Source of the DNA: Prevotella sp.
GTDB taxonomy: Bacteria; Bacteroidota; Bacteroidia; Bacteroidales; Bacteroidaceae
Length of the DNA stretch: 60,954 nucleotides
NCBI GenBank assembly: GCA_022773825.1
Contig: JALFOF010000109.1
Span: forward strand, 1-60,954
Reading direction: 5' to 3'
Shown piece by piece: positions 19,172 through 27,962 of this stretch. The position numbers were made by a program, and so were the translations under genes. The notes beneath the pieces were generated by a model. It had not been told where the DNA came from and ran no database searches. It was given only the letters and a program-made list of their open reading frames with translations. Every line of letters begins with the position of its first letter. The first letter of the stretch is position 1.

Positions 19172-20242
19172 ATGCCAAACGAACGCATAACCATTAAGGA
19201 CATTGCAGAGAAAGCAGGAGTCTCTGTCGGGACTGTTGACAGGGTTCTCCACAAGCGCCCCAATGTATCGAAGAAGGCGCTGAGCCTTGTCAATAAGGCG
19301 TTGGAAGAGATGAAATACGAACCGAATATGTATGCCAGCGCGCTGGCAAACAGCAGACGTTACGATTTCTATTGCCTGATACCAAAGCATGAGAGCGAAG
19401 CGTATTGGGAGGAAGTGGAGGAAGGACAGCGCAAATGTTGTGACGTAAGGCGTGATTTTCATGTGCATATCAATATGAAATATTATGGGCGCAACGATGT
19501 GGTGTCTTTTAATGAGCAGTCCAGAGCTATTCTTGAAGCCAAGCCTGACGGCGTAATCGTGGTGCCGGCGAAGCTCGACATCACCCGTCCATTTACCGAT
19601 GAGCTGCATGCAAAGGGCATACCGTTCATCATGCTTGACTCTTATCTGCCAGATTTGCGTCCGCTCGCTTTCTATGGGCAGGATTCATTCGCCAGCGGTT
19701 ACTTTGCCGCTAAGATGCTAATGCTCATCGCTGCTAATGAGACTGAAATCATGTTTATGAAACAGACCCTTGACGGCATCAACGTGGCGAGCAAGCAGCA
19801 GGTCAATCGTGAGGTTGGTTTCCGTCACTATATGGCAGACCATTTCCCGAATGTGCGTATCAACGACCTTGATTTGCCGTACCAGAATACGCGCAAGCAG
19901 CACAACCTGTTGCTGGAGAAGTATTTCCAGGAGCATCCAGCCACTCATCACTGTATCACGCTTAACTCCAAAGCGCACATCGTGGGCGAGTTCCTGCTTA
20001 GGACAAACCGCCGCGATGTCCAGATAATGGGCTACGACATGGTGGAGAAGAACGCACGTTGCATAAGGGAGGGGAGCATCTCTTTCCTCATAGCGCAGCA
20101 CGGATACCAGCAGGGTTTTTACAGTGTTGACGCTCTTGTCAGGGCGATAATCCTGAAGAAACACGTCACTCCCGTCAACTATATGCCGATAGAAATCCTC
20201 TCAAAGGAGAATGTGGACTTCTATCGCAGAACGCAAATATAA
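19172..20242 (+). CDS. LacI-family transcriptional regulator of hexuronate genes
   Basis: The protein has 356 residues. An N-terminal LacI helix-turn-helix (ITIKDIAEKAGVSVGTVDRV, about residues 6-25) and hinge helix are followed by a periplasmic-binding-protein-like effector domain to the C-terminus. It is divergent from kdgK-eda and followed after 45 bases by uxaA, so it most likely controls these genes in response to a uronate intermediate. The effector and the repressor or activator mode are not readable from sequence. The intergenic space to kdgK (282 bases) holds both promoters. Confidence 0.87.
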   Translation: MPNERITIKDIAEKAGVSVGTVDRVLHKRPNVSKKALSLVNKALEEMKYEPNMYASALANSRRYDFYCLIPKHESEAYWEEVEEGQRKCCDVRRDFHVHINMKYYGRNDVVSFNEQSRAILEAKPDGVIVVPAKLDITRPFTDELHAKGIPFIMLDSYLPDLRPLAFYGQDSFASGYFAAKMLMLIAANETEIMFMKQTLDGINVASKQQVNREVGFRHYMADHFPNVRINDLDLPYQNTRKQHNLLLEKYFQEHPATHHCITLNSKAHIVGEFLLRTNRRDVQIMGYDMVEKNARCIREGSISFLIAQHGYQQGFYSVDALVRAIILKKHVTPVNYMPIEILSKENVDFYRRTQI

Positions 20243-20287
20243 GTAGTAATAAACAAATAATAATAATAACCCTAAATGTAAGAAACT

Positions 20288-21784
20288 ATGGAACAAGCCT
20301 CTTTTCTTAAAATTAATCCCGCTGACTCGGTGGTAGTATGTCTTCGTGCCATGAAGGCAGGAGAAATAATTGCCGCTGACGGCAAGGAAATAAAGCTCTT
20401 GCAGGACACTCCCGCCGGGCACAAGGTGCTCCTTGAAGACAAAAGCGAAGGAGAAGACATCATCAAGTACGGTTATCCCATCGGTCATGCGCTTAAAGAC
20501 TTGAAAGCAGGCGAGTGGGTTAACGAGAACAACCTCAAGACCAATCTTGCCGGGACGCTGGAATATACGTATAATCCAGTAGATGAAAAACTTACGATAC
20601 TTAAGGAAAACCGAACCTTTAAAGGCTATGTGCGTAAGAATGGCGATGTTGGCGTGCGTAATGAGATATGGATTGTGCCCACGGTAGGCTGCGTCAACGG
20701 CATAGCAGAGCATCTTGCAAAACAGCTTGAGACTGAGACACGCCTCGATGGAATAGACGCTGTCCACGCGTGGCATCACAACTACGGCTGCTCGCAACTC
20801 TCTGAGGACCATGAGGCTACGCGCAAGATTCTCCGCGATATAGTGCTCCATCCTAACGCTGCCGGTGTGCTCGTACTGTCGCTTGGCTGTGAGAATAACC
20901 AGCCTGACGACTTTATGCAGATGCTAGGCGACTACGACCGCGACCGCATAAAACTCGTGGTGACGCAGAAGGTCGAGGGCGATGAGACAGAGGAATGTAT
21001 GAAGGTGCTCCGCGGCATATACGCCCTTGCGAAGGAAGATAAACGCGAGGATGTACCAGTGAGCAAGCTACGCGTAGGCTTGAAGTGCGGCGGCTCCGAC
21101 GGTTTCTCCGGTATCACTGCCAATCCGCTTGAAGGCGAGTTCTCCGACTGGCTCGTAGCTCAAGGTGGCACGTCTATACTCACGGAGGTACCTGAGATGT
21201 TCGGTGCGGAGACCATCCTGATGAACCGTTGCGAGACCAAGGAACTGTTCGACCAGACCGTGTCGCTCATCAATAACTTCAAGAACTACTTCCTGTCACA
21301 CGGCGAACCCGTGGGTGAGAACCCCTCTCCGGGCAACAAGGCTGGCGGTATTTCAACCCTCGAGGACAAGGCTCTCGGCTGTACGCAGAAGTGTGGACGC
21401 GCTCCTGTCAGCGGTGTCCTTGAATACGGTGACCGCCTGCAGGCAACAGGCCTCAACCTCCTTTCCGCACCGGGCAACGACCTTGTGGCGGCAACAGCCC
21501 TCGCTTCCGCCGGCTGCCACCTCGTATTGTTCTCTACAGGGCGCGGCACGCCGTTTGGCACCTTCGTGCCAACGATGAAAATCTCTACTAATTCCGACCT
21601 CTACCGGCGCAAGAAGAACTGGATTGACTTCAATGCAGGACAACTTGTGGACGGTAAGTCCATGAAGGAACTTGTGCCAGAGTTTATCGACAAGGTACTT
21701 GCTGTTGCCAGCGGCGAGCCTGCACGCAACGAGGTTAACGGCTATAGGGAAATATCCATCTTTAAGAACGGAGTAACACTGTAA
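20288..21784 (+). CDS. uxaA: Altronate dehydratase
   Basis: UxaA dehydrates D-altronate to 2-keto-3-deoxygluconate, the KdgK substrate. The protein has 498 residues with both family parts: an N-terminal SAF-like domain (to about residue 95, including YGYPIGHALKDLKAG) and the larger UxaA catalytic domain. The conserved cysteine/histidine-containing stretches WHHNYGCSQL, SLGCENNQPD and LKCGGSDGFSG are present. A strong terminator follows at 21791-21837, separating it from the ABC transporter genes. Confidence 0.92.
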   Translation: MEQASFLKINPADSVVVCLRAMKAGEIIAADGKEIKLLQDTPAGHKVLLEDKSEGEDIIKYGYPIGHALKDLKAGEWVNENNLKTNLAGTLEYTYNPVDEKLTILKENRTFKGYVRKNGDVGVRNEIWIVPTVGCVNGIAEHLAKQLETETRLDGIDAVHAWHHNYGCSQLSEDHEATRKILRDIVLHPNAAGVLVLSLGCENNQPDDFMQMLGDYDRDRIKLVVTQKVEGDETEECMKVLRGIYALAKEDKREDVPVSKLRVGLKCGGSDGFSGITANPLEGEFSDWLVAQGGTSILTEVPEMFGAETILMNRCETKELFDQTVSLINNFKNYFLSHGEPVGENPSPGNKAGGISTLEDKALGCTQKCGRAPVSGVLEYGDRLQATGLNLLSAPGNDLVAATALASAGCHLVLFSTGRGTPFGTFVPTMKISTNSDLYRRKKNWIDFNAGQLVDGKSMKELVPEFIDKVLAVASGEPARNEVNGYREISIFKNGVTL

Positions 21785-21790
21785 TGTACC

Positions 21791-21837
21791 AAAGCCCCCA
21801 TACGTCTCACATTTGGGGGCTTTCTTTAATTCTATTA
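21791..21837 (+). terminator. Intrinsic terminator after uxaA
   Basis: A perfect 10-bp stem pairs AAAGCCCCCA (21791-21800) with TGGGGGCTTT (21824-21833) and is followed by CTTTAATT. It ends 3 bases before the transporter start codon, so that gene needs its own promoter or read-through. Confidence 0.85.
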
Positions 21838-21839
21838 AT

Positions 21840-23327
21840 ATGAAGACCTTTGTAAAAATAATGTCGCTGCTGCTCGTTGCCACCGTGATGGCAGGCTGTG
21901 GCAGCAAGGAACAACGTTTCGTGCCAAAGAGCCTCGCCGACCTGCGCGGGCATACCGTGGCAGCCAACTCCGGTACCACGCAGGAGAAGATAGCGCGTAT
22001 GGTAACGGAGAAGGAGAATGTGCAGTGCCTCCCTGGAGGTCTCGACGCGCTCATAGCCCTCGATGCGGGGCAGTGCGACGTGGCGTTGGTGGAGCGCAAC
22101 AATATGTTCTCTGACGACTTCATGCGCCTTGACATAGAAGAGGCGTTCACCGACTCCACCACTCAGGAGCCGTTGGCATGCGCCTTGCGTAAGGAAGACA
22201 GCGCGTTGCTGCAGGAATACACTGCCTTTTTCGACAGCATACAGGCCTGTGGTAGGTTGGACGAGATAAAGTCAAGGTGGCTGAACCCCTTGAAGACCAA
22301 CAACCTTGAGAAGGTCGTGATACGCCAGAAGGATGTCCCTACCAAGGGGAAGCGTGTGCTGCGCCTTGGTTCCGACGGCTCTTACCCTCCGTATGACATC
22401 ATGGTGAACAACGAGATGACGGGCTACGAGGTGGAACTCTGGCAGCGTTTCGCCATAGAACGTGGCTACGGGCTTGTCTGTGAGGTATATACCTTCGATG
22501 CGCTTCTGCCGGCTTTGCAGTCAAAGAAGATTGACGTCATTGCCGCGGGCATGAGCGTCACGCCTGACCGCGAGAAGATGGTGCTCTTCACCCCTGCCGA
22601 CGACTACTCCGTCACTACGGTGTTGATTCGTAAAGCCAATGCCGGCAATGACAAACCCTTCTACGAGAAGTTGCAGGAGAGCTTCGACCGCTCGCTGATA
22701 CAGCAGGACAGGTGGAAGATGATAGTTGAGGGCTTCTGGACAACGATATGGATTTTCCTCGGCTCTCTTATCATAGGCGTCATACTCGGGGCCTTCATAA
22801 GCTACTTGCAGATGAGCCGTCGCAAATTGCTCAGCGTCACAGCCAACTGCTATATCGACCTTATGAGGAACATCCCCATACTGGTGCTGCTGCTCGTCAT
22901 GTACTATATCATCCTCGCCAACTCCGGCTTGTCTGCCATGATGGTTGCCATCATAGCCTCTGCCATGAACTTCGGCGCATACATCGCCGTGATGTTCACC
23001 ACAGGCATCCGTGCCGTTGACCCCGGGCAGACGGAGGCTGGTCTCGCGTTGGGTTACACCCCGCTCCAGACTTTCGTCTATATCGTGGCGCCGCAGGCTG
23101 CCCGCCACATCATACCCGTGTTCCAAGGGGAGGCTATTTCGCTGCTCAAGGGAACGTCAATCGTGGGCTATATCTCCATCGTTGACCTTACCAAGGCATC
23201 CGACCTCATACGCAACGCCAGCTTTGAAGCCTTCTTCCCACTCATCTTCGTCACCATAATATACTTTGTGCTGGCATGGATGCTCAGCAAGTCGCTCGAC
23301 CTGCTGCTGAAGAAAATATCGAAGTAG
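21840..23327 (+). CDS. Amino-acid ABC transporter: circularly permuted binding protein fused to permease
   Basis: The protein has 495 residues from the ATG at 21840. It carries a lipoprotein signal peptide (lipobox VMAGC, Cys20), a binding-protein region and a GlnP-type permease (about 295-490) with the EAA loop [20 protein letters not shown]. The binding region matches the SBP_bac_3 family in swapped order. Residues 30-150 match lobe 2 and the C-terminal end ([16 protein letters not shown] to [10 protein letters not shown]). Residues 170-266 match the usual mature N-terminus, lobe 1 ([26 protein letters not shown]). Lobe 1 then runs directly into the first membrane helix. glnQ follows after 26 bases. 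The substrate is probably a polar amino acid, inferred. Confidence 0.85.
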   Translation: MKTFVKIMSLLLVATVMAGCGSKEQRFVPKSLADLRGHTVAANSGTTQEKIARMVTEKENVQCLPGGLDALIALDAGQCDVALVERNNMFSDDFMRLDIEEAFTDSTTQEPLACALRKEDSALLQEYTAFFDSIQACGRLDEIKSRWLNPLKTNNLEKVVIRQKDVPTKGKRVLRLGSDGSYPPYDIMVNNEMTGYEVELWQRFAIERGYGLVCEVYTFDALLPALQSKKIDVIAAGMSVTPDREKMVLFTPADDYSVTTVLIRKANAGNDKPFYEKLQESFDRSLIQQDRWKMIVEGFWTTIWIFLGSLIIGVILGAFISYLQMSRRKLLSVTANCYIDLMRNIPILVLLLVMYYIILANSGLSAMMVAIIASAMNFGAYIAVMFTTGIRAVDPGQTEAGLALGYTPLQTFVYIVAPQAARHIIPVFQGEAISLLKGTSIVGYISIVDLTKASDLIRNASFEAFFPLIFVTIIYFVLAWMLSKSLDLLLKKISK

Positions 23328-23353
23328 TAACAACAATACAACCATTGAAAGCA

Positions 23354-24457
23354 ATGATTACGATAAAGAACCTGACAAAGTCGTTCACTATGCCCGACGG
23401 TTCACGCCTTGACGTGCTGAAAGGCATAGACTGCAACATAGAGAAAGGCGAGGTGATAAGCATCATCGGACCTTCTGGCACGGGCAAGAGCACCTTCCTG
23501 CGCTGCCTCAACAGCATTGACCCTGCCACGGGCGGCGAGATTATCTTCGGCGGACAGAACATCCTTGACAAGAACTGCAAGCTCAATAAGGTAAGGCAGA
23601 AGATGGGGATGGTATTCCAGAACTTCAATCTTTTCGAGCACATGACTGTGCTTGAGAATGTTACCAACGGTCCTGTCCGCCTTTTGGGCATGGATAAGAA
23701 GGAGGCGAAACGTGTCGGTATGGACTTGTTGCGCACCGTAGGGCTGGAAGACAAGGCCGACGTCATGCCGCGCAACCTATCCGGCGGTCAGAAGCAGAGG
23801 GTGGCAATAGCCCGCTGCCTCAGCATGAAGCCAGACTGCATACTGTTTGACGAGCCTACTTCCGCCCTCGACCCGACAATGGTGAGCGAGGTGCTCAGCG
23901 TAATACGCCAGCTCGCCAAGCAGGGTATGACGATGCTCATAGTGACGCACGAGATGAAGTTCGCGCGCGATGTAAGCTCCCGTATCTTCTTCATGTACGA
24001 TGGAGTGATATACGAAGAGGGTACGCCAGACCAGATTTTCAACCACCCGCAGAGGGAGGTCACGCAGAACTTCATAGGGCGTATGCGTACGTTCACTTAC
24101 GTTCTTGCCGCTGCTGACGACCCCACCTACGATGAGCAGAGCCACAAACTCGACGCTTTCTGCCAGAAGTATGCCATAAGCGACATCTTCTATAAGCTGC
24201 AAGGGCTTATCGACGAGTTCACGCAGAGGCTGATACCATGGAACGGCACCGTGGAGGTCAGCGTCAATTACAGCGAGATGGACTACTCCGTAGCCGTGGT
24301 ATTTACCATACACGGGCAGTCAAAGAAGTTCCTCGCCGACCTGAAGAGCGAGAGCAACAAGGTGTCTTACGCCATTCTGAAGGGTATATGCGAAAGCATT
24401 GACGAGACGCTTGAAGGCGATGTGTGCACCATTGCCTGCAAGGTGAAGAATGTGTAG
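23354..24457 (+). CDS. Amino-acid ABC transporter ATPase with an extra C-terminal domain
   Basis: The first ~245 residues are a GlnQ-type ATPase: Walker [10 protein letters not shown] (39-47), signature [13 protein letters not shown], Walker B CILFDEP and the switch His in IVTHEMKF. The ATG at 23354 is used; an in-frame ATG at 23276 lies inside the permease gene. GlnQ proteins usually end near residue 245, but this one continues to 367. The extra ~120 residues (about 248-367) look globular and acidic, with no motif I recognise. It pairs with the preceding binding-protein/permease fusion to form a two-gene importer. Confidence 0.88.
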   Translation: MITIKNLTKSFTMPDGSRLDVLKGIDCNIEKGEVISIIGPSGTGKSTFLRCLNSIDPATGGEIIFGGQNILDKNCKLNKVRQKMGMVFQNFNLFEHMTVLENVTNGPVRLLGMDKKEAKRVGMDLLRTVGLEDKADVMPRNLSGGQKQRVAIARCLSMKPDCILFDEPTSALDPTMVSEVLSVIRQLAKQGMTMLIVTHEMKFARDVSSRIFFMYDGVIYEEGTPDQIFNHPQREVTQNFIGRMRTFTYVLAAADDPTYDEQSHKLDAFCQKYAISDIFYKLQGLIDEFTQRLIPWNGTVEVSVNYSEMDYSVAVVFTIHGQSKKFLADLKSESNKVSYAILKGICESIDETLEGDVCTIACKVKNV

Positions 24458-24470
24458 CGCAACGTCTGCG

Positions 24471-24558
24471 TTGCAAAAGCTATGCTATTACTTTGCAAAA
24501 GCTACGCTATTGCGTTGTAAGAGCTATGTGATTATATTGTAAAAGCATAGCGATTACT
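24471..24558. repeat. 4 x 22-bp palindromic tandem array, copy B2
   Basis: Four units at 24471, 24493, 24515 and 24537 have cores AAAAGCTATGCTATTAC, AAAAGCTACGCTATTGC, AAGAGCTATGTGATTAT and AAAAGCATAGCGATTAC, each preceded by TTGC or TTGT. The array starts 13 bases after the ATPase stop codon. The rest of this 415-base gap holds only two hairpins and no gene. Confidence 0.87.
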
Positions 24559-24585
24559 TTACCACGACATTTTCCTTGTAAAAAG

Positions 24586-24642
24586 ACTGCGCCCAAACCA
24601 CGATGCTGAATGACCGCTATGGCGTCGTGATTTGGGCGCAGT
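24586..24642. terminator. Long hairpin downstream of the ABC ATPase
   Basis: ACTGCGCCCAAA (24586-24597) pairs with TTTGGGCGCAGT (24631-24642), extended by four pairs (ACGA/TCGT) after a 2-base mismatch. There is no T-run on either side, so it may be a processing or structural hairpin rather than a classic terminator. Confidence 0.5.
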
Positions 24643-24705
24643 GGCGTTTGTAAATGGGTGCTGTCGCGCTCTCCTTCCTTTATCCCCCGTCGGGAGGAGG
24701 CACGC

Positions 24706-24753
24706 AAAACGAAAGCAGGCAGGCTCCATAACCAGTATGAAACCTGCCTGCTT
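24706..24753 (-). terminator. Intrinsic terminator of clpC
   Basis: On minus, the stem AAGCAGGCAGG/CCTGCCTGCTT (24743-24753 with 24713-24723) is followed by TTTCGTTTT. It lies 120 bases after the clpC stop. Confidence 0.85.
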
Positions 24754-24872
24754 GTATTAGTCAGAGCCAGCCTTTATCTTGGCGTTCGTCATGTTTGTTG
24801 TTGCGGGACGTGGCAGGGTAGGGCGAAATCTGACGTTCATCCGTTCCGCAACGCTGCCAGCCTCCCAAACGG

Positions 24873-27488
24873 TCAGATGACTATTTCCTCCCCGGGGGTG
24901 AGCTCTGTTGACAGTATGCGCTCGCACAGGGCATCCTCTATGTGCGTCTGTATGGCGCGTTTCAGCGGTCTTGCACCGTATTGTATGTCGTACCCCTCCT
25001 TGGCGAGCTTGTCCTTCGTCTCTTCTGTCACGGTGAGCTTGTATCCAAGGTCCGCCACGCGGCGGTACAGTCCTGACAGCTCAATGTCCACAATCTTGCG
25101 GATAGCTTCGAGGTTGAGCTGGTCGAAGGTAATGATTTCGTCAAGACGGTTGAGGAACTCCGGCGCAAACTGCTTGCTGAGGCTCTTCTGTATGATGGAG
25201 CGCGCGTATTCACGGTCTTTCTCGTTCATGTCTGTGCCGCTGCCAGAGGCTGCGGTGAAGCCTACGCCGTGTGCGAACTCCTTGAGCTGTCGCGTGCCGG
25301 CGTTGGAGGTCATGATGATTATCGTGTTGCGGAAGTCCACCAATCGTCCGTTGCCGTCGGTGAGGCGGCCCTCGTCGAGCACCTGCAACAGCATGTTGAA
25401 TACTTTGCTGTTAGCCTTCTCTATCTCGTCGAGCAGGACGATGGAGTAGGGCTTGCGGCGCACCTTCTCCGTGAGCTGTCCGCCTTCCTCATAGCCAACA
25501 TATCCCGGAGGGGCTCCCACGAGGCGCGAAGTGTTGAAAGCTTCGGAGTATTCGCTCATGTCTATGCGTATCATGGCGTCGGTAGAGCCAAACATCTCCT
25601 CTGCCAGTTTCTTGGCGAGGTATGTCTTTCCCACGCCGGTAGGTCCAAGAAACATGAATACGCCGATGGGATGGTTGGGGTCATGCAGCCCGACCCTGTT
25701 GCGTTGTATGGCGCGTACCATCTTTTCTATTGCCGCATCCTGCGCTATTACAGCCTCTTTCAACCTGCCACTCATGTTGCGTAGTTTCTCGCCCTCGCTC
25801 TCTGCCATGCGCTGTACGGGTATCCCCGTCATGCGTGCCACTACGTCTGCCACATCGTCCGCCGACACTTCCTCGCGCGTTCCCGTGTCGCCCTGTTGCC
25901 AACGGTTGTTCAGTGTGGCGAGTTGTTCTTCAAGTCGTATCTGGAGGTCGCGGCAGTTAGCGGCGAGTTCAAAGTCTTGATTTTGCACGGCTTGTAGCTT
26001 TCTGCGCTTGGCTTCGCGTATCTCGTCCTCCATCTTCGTAATGTCCTCGGGCACATCGGCATGGCGTAGGTGTATGTGTGCGCCGACCTCGTCGAGGGCG
26101 TCGATGGCCTTGTCAGGGAATGCCCTGTCGGTGACATAGCGCTGGGTCAGCTTTACGCAAGCGTTGACAGCCTCGTCGGTGTACGATACGTGGTGGTGCT
26201 GCTCGTAACGTCCCTTTATGTTGTCGAGTATCTGCAAGGTCTCCTCTGGCGTGGACGGCTCGACCATTATCTTTTGGAACCGCCTTTCAAGTGCGCCATC
26301 CTTCTCAATGGTCTTGCGGTATTCGTCTATCGTGGTGGCCCCGATGCACTGCACCGTGCCGCGGGCGAGGGCCGGTTTCAGCATATTGGCAGCGTCCATG
26401 GAGCCAGCCGCGCTGCCTGCGCCGATGATGGTGTGGATTTCGTCGATGAAGATGATGATGTCCGGATTTTGTTCCAGTTCCTTTATGAGGTTCTTTATCC
26501 TCTCCTCAAACTGTCCTCGGTATTTTGTGCCAGCCACCATGCTTGCCATGTCGAGCGATACGAGGCGCTTGTTGAAAAGCACTGGCGAGGTGCGGTGGCT
26601 CACAATCATCTGCGCGAGACCTTCCACTATTGCGCTTTTTCCCACGCCGGGCTCACCGATGAGGATGGGATTGTTCTTCTTGCGGCGGCAGATTATCTCT
26701 TGTAACCGCATAATCTCCTTGTCGCGTCCTACTACGGGGTCCATCTTACCCTCCGCGGCGGCGTTGGTAAGGTCTATGGCGAACGCATCTATCACCGGTG
26801 TCTGCCTGCCGCCCTGTGCGTTGGGCTTCTTGGTGGTCGGGTTGCTGGGCTGCTTGCCCTGCTCCTCGGTATTCTCTTCAAAGTCGTCGTCAGAAAGGTT
26901 CATGCCGTCTTTTGGTGTTTGTCGTTTTGGAATTTCGTTGAGTGTTGGACCAGAGAGGGGGTCGGTAAAGTATGTTTTATCGTCCTCCAAGGTGGTGTTG
27001 CTGATGTTATCGTTAGCAAGACACTCTGCCACATTGTCATAATTCATATTGTTGTGCTCCAGTATGCTTCTTGCCTTGTTGTTGTTTACATCGTGGAGTA
27101 TGGCGAGCAGAAGGTGCTCCAGCTGCACGGTGTCTTTCTTGTGCATACGTGCCTCAAGGGCGGCAAGGCGCATAAGCTGGTTCGTCTTTTCGTCGAGGGC
27201 GGGGTATGCTTCCGCTGTTTCCCCTGTATTGCTGTTGCCGTTGGCTTCTGGCGCCGTCGTGTTCTCTGCGTTGTCCACGTCTTCAAGCAACTGGTTCTCG
27301 CAGTCTATGGATATGTCTGTCTTGTTAACGTGCAGCTGTTGCATTATCCTGTCTGCTATGGTGTCACGCCGTTTCAGCAAGGCCATGAGCAGGTGCTCAG
27401 GTCTTACGGTGCGACTGCGGTGCCGTCTTGCCTCGCGTCTGCCTTCGTCAAGCAGGGATGTTATGTTGTCTGAATATTTCTTGTGCAC
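24873..27488 (-). CDS. clpC: ClpC-type ATP-dependent protease ATPase subunit
   Basis: This AAA+ unfoldase should feed substrates to ClpP. From the GTG at 27488 the protein has 871 residues: a double Clp-N domain (to about 150), a long charged linker (about 155-240), AAA-1 with Walker A GEPGVGKSA, a UVR-containing middle segment (DFELAANCRDLQIRLEEQL), AAA-2 with Walker A GPTGVGKT, and a C-terminal D2-small domain. The UVR segment and the VGF tripeptide in FAHGVGFTAA, matching the ClpP-binding loop, mark it as ClpC rather than ClpB. The GTG start has a perfect AGGAGG (complement of 27496-27501) 7 bases upstream. A 36-codon in-frame extension to 27596 is hydrophobic, lacks family similarity and runs into a terminator. 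Confidence 0.93.
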   Translation of the reverse strand: MHKKYSDNITSLLDEGRREARRHRSRTVRPEHLLMALLKRRDTIADRIMQQLHVNKTDISIDCENQLLEDVDNAENTTAPEANGNSNTGETAEAYPALDEKTNQLMRLAALEARMHKKDTVQLEHLLLAILHDVNNNKARSILEHNNMNYDNVAECLANDNISNTTLEDDKTYFTDPLSGPTLNEIPKRQTPKDGMNLSDDDFEENTEEQGKQPSNPTTKKPNAQGGRQTPVIDAFAIDLTNAAAEGKMDPVVGRDKEIMRLQEIICRRKKNNPILIGEPGVGKSAIVEGLAQMIVSHRTSPVLFNKRLVSLDMASMVAGTKYRGQFEERIKNLIKELEQNPDIIIFIDEIHTIIGAGSAAGSMDAANMLKPALARGTVQCIGATTIDEYRKTIEKDGALERRFQKIMVEPSTPEETLQILDNIKGRYEQHHHVSYTDEAVNACVKLTQRYVTDRAFPDKAIDALDEVGAHIHLRHADVPEDITKMEDEIREAKRRKLQAVQNQDFELAANCRDLQIRLEEQLATLNNRWQQGDTGTREEVSADDVADVVARMTGIPVQRMAESEGEKLRNMSGRLKEAVIAQDAAIEKMVRAIQRNRVGLHDPNHPIGVFMFLGPTGVGKTYLAKKLAEEMFGSTDAMIRIDMSEYSEAFNTSRLVGAPPGYVGYEEGGQLTEKVRRKPYSIVLLDEIEKANSKVFNMLLQVLDEGRLTDGNGRLVDFRNTIIIMTSNAGTRQLKEFAHGVGFTAASGSGTDMNEKDREYARSIIQKSLSKQFAPEFLNRLDEIITFDQLNLEAIRKIVDIELSGLYRRVADLGYKLTVTEETKDKLAKEGYDIQYGARPLKRAIQTHIEDALCERILSTELTPGEEIVI

Positions 27489-27576
27489 GGGATTTCCTCC
27501 TGATTGTTTATTGTTGTAGTGCCTTATAGCTCTTGCTGCTAAACAAATAGTATGCCAAGCGACTACTGTCGGTATA

Positions 27577-27619
27577 TAAAACAAAAGAAGCAACACGACT
27601 TTTCTGTCGTATTGCTTCT
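27577..27619 (-). terminator. Intrinsic terminator of the tRNA-Lys pair
   Basis: A 14-bp stem with one mismatch (27606-27619 with 27586-27599) and a 6-base loop is followed on minus by CTTTTGTTTTAT. It lies between the tRNA genes and clpC. Confidence 0.82.
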
Positions 27620-27631
27620 TCCTTTCCTTTG

Positions 27632-27704
27632 TACACTCTCAGGGATTCGAACCCTGGACCCACTGATTAAGAGTCAGTTGCTCTACCAACTGAGCTAAGA
27701 GTGC
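27632..27704 (-). tRNA. tRNA-Lys (CTT), copy 2
   Basis: A 73-base cloverleaf: acceptor GCACTCT/AGAGTGT, anticodon stem ACTGA/TCAGT around loop CTCTTAA (anticodon CTT), and T loop TTCGAAT. CCA is not encoded. It is identical to the copy 31 bases upstream in transcription. Confidence 0.95.
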
Positions 27705-27735
27705 AACGTGTTTTGCGCTTGAAATCTATAGTTTG

Positions 27736-27808
27736 TACACTCTCAGGGATTCGAACCCTGGACCCACTGATTAAGAGTCAGTTGCTCTACCAACTGAGCT
27801 AAGAGTGC
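27736..27808 (-). tRNA. tRNA-Lys (CTT), copy 1
   Basis: The same 73-base cloverleaf as the neighbouring copy, with anticodon CTT. A consensus promoter lies about 35 bases upstream, so the two are co-transcribed. Confidence 0.95.
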
Positions 27809-27842
27809 ATTGCCAAAACTATGTGTTTCTTTTTTGCGAGTG

Positions 27843-27874
27843 CAAAGGTACGTAGTTTTTCTGACTTGACCAAA
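27843..27874 (-). promoter_or_regulatory. Promoter of the tRNA-Lys operon
   Basis: On minus, TTTG (complement of 27871-27874) and TACCTTTG (complement of 27843-27850) are 20 bases apart. Confidence 0.75.
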
Positions 27875-27962
27875 TTTTCTATATGATTTTTTTGCGGTGT
27901 CATCGTTTTTCTTACGAAATTCCGCAAAAAAGTACTTCTAAAAGGTATAATTAACTTCTGCT

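Noticed and set aside
24471..24558. The 22-bp tandem units as a CRISPR array
   Set aside because: Repeats are too short, differ from unit to unit and have only 5-7 variable bases between cores, so there are no real spacers. No cas gene is in the window.
24658..25449. Plus-strand frame of 263 codons over the clpC end
   Set aside because: It is serine/arginine-rich shadow translation of clpC; the start region contains the clpC terminator.
27489..27596. Upstream ATG of clpC giving a hydrophobic N-terminal extension
   Set aside because: The extension has no family similarity, overlaps the end of the tRNA terminator region, and a GTG with perfect AGGAGG spacing lies at the conserved ClpC start.
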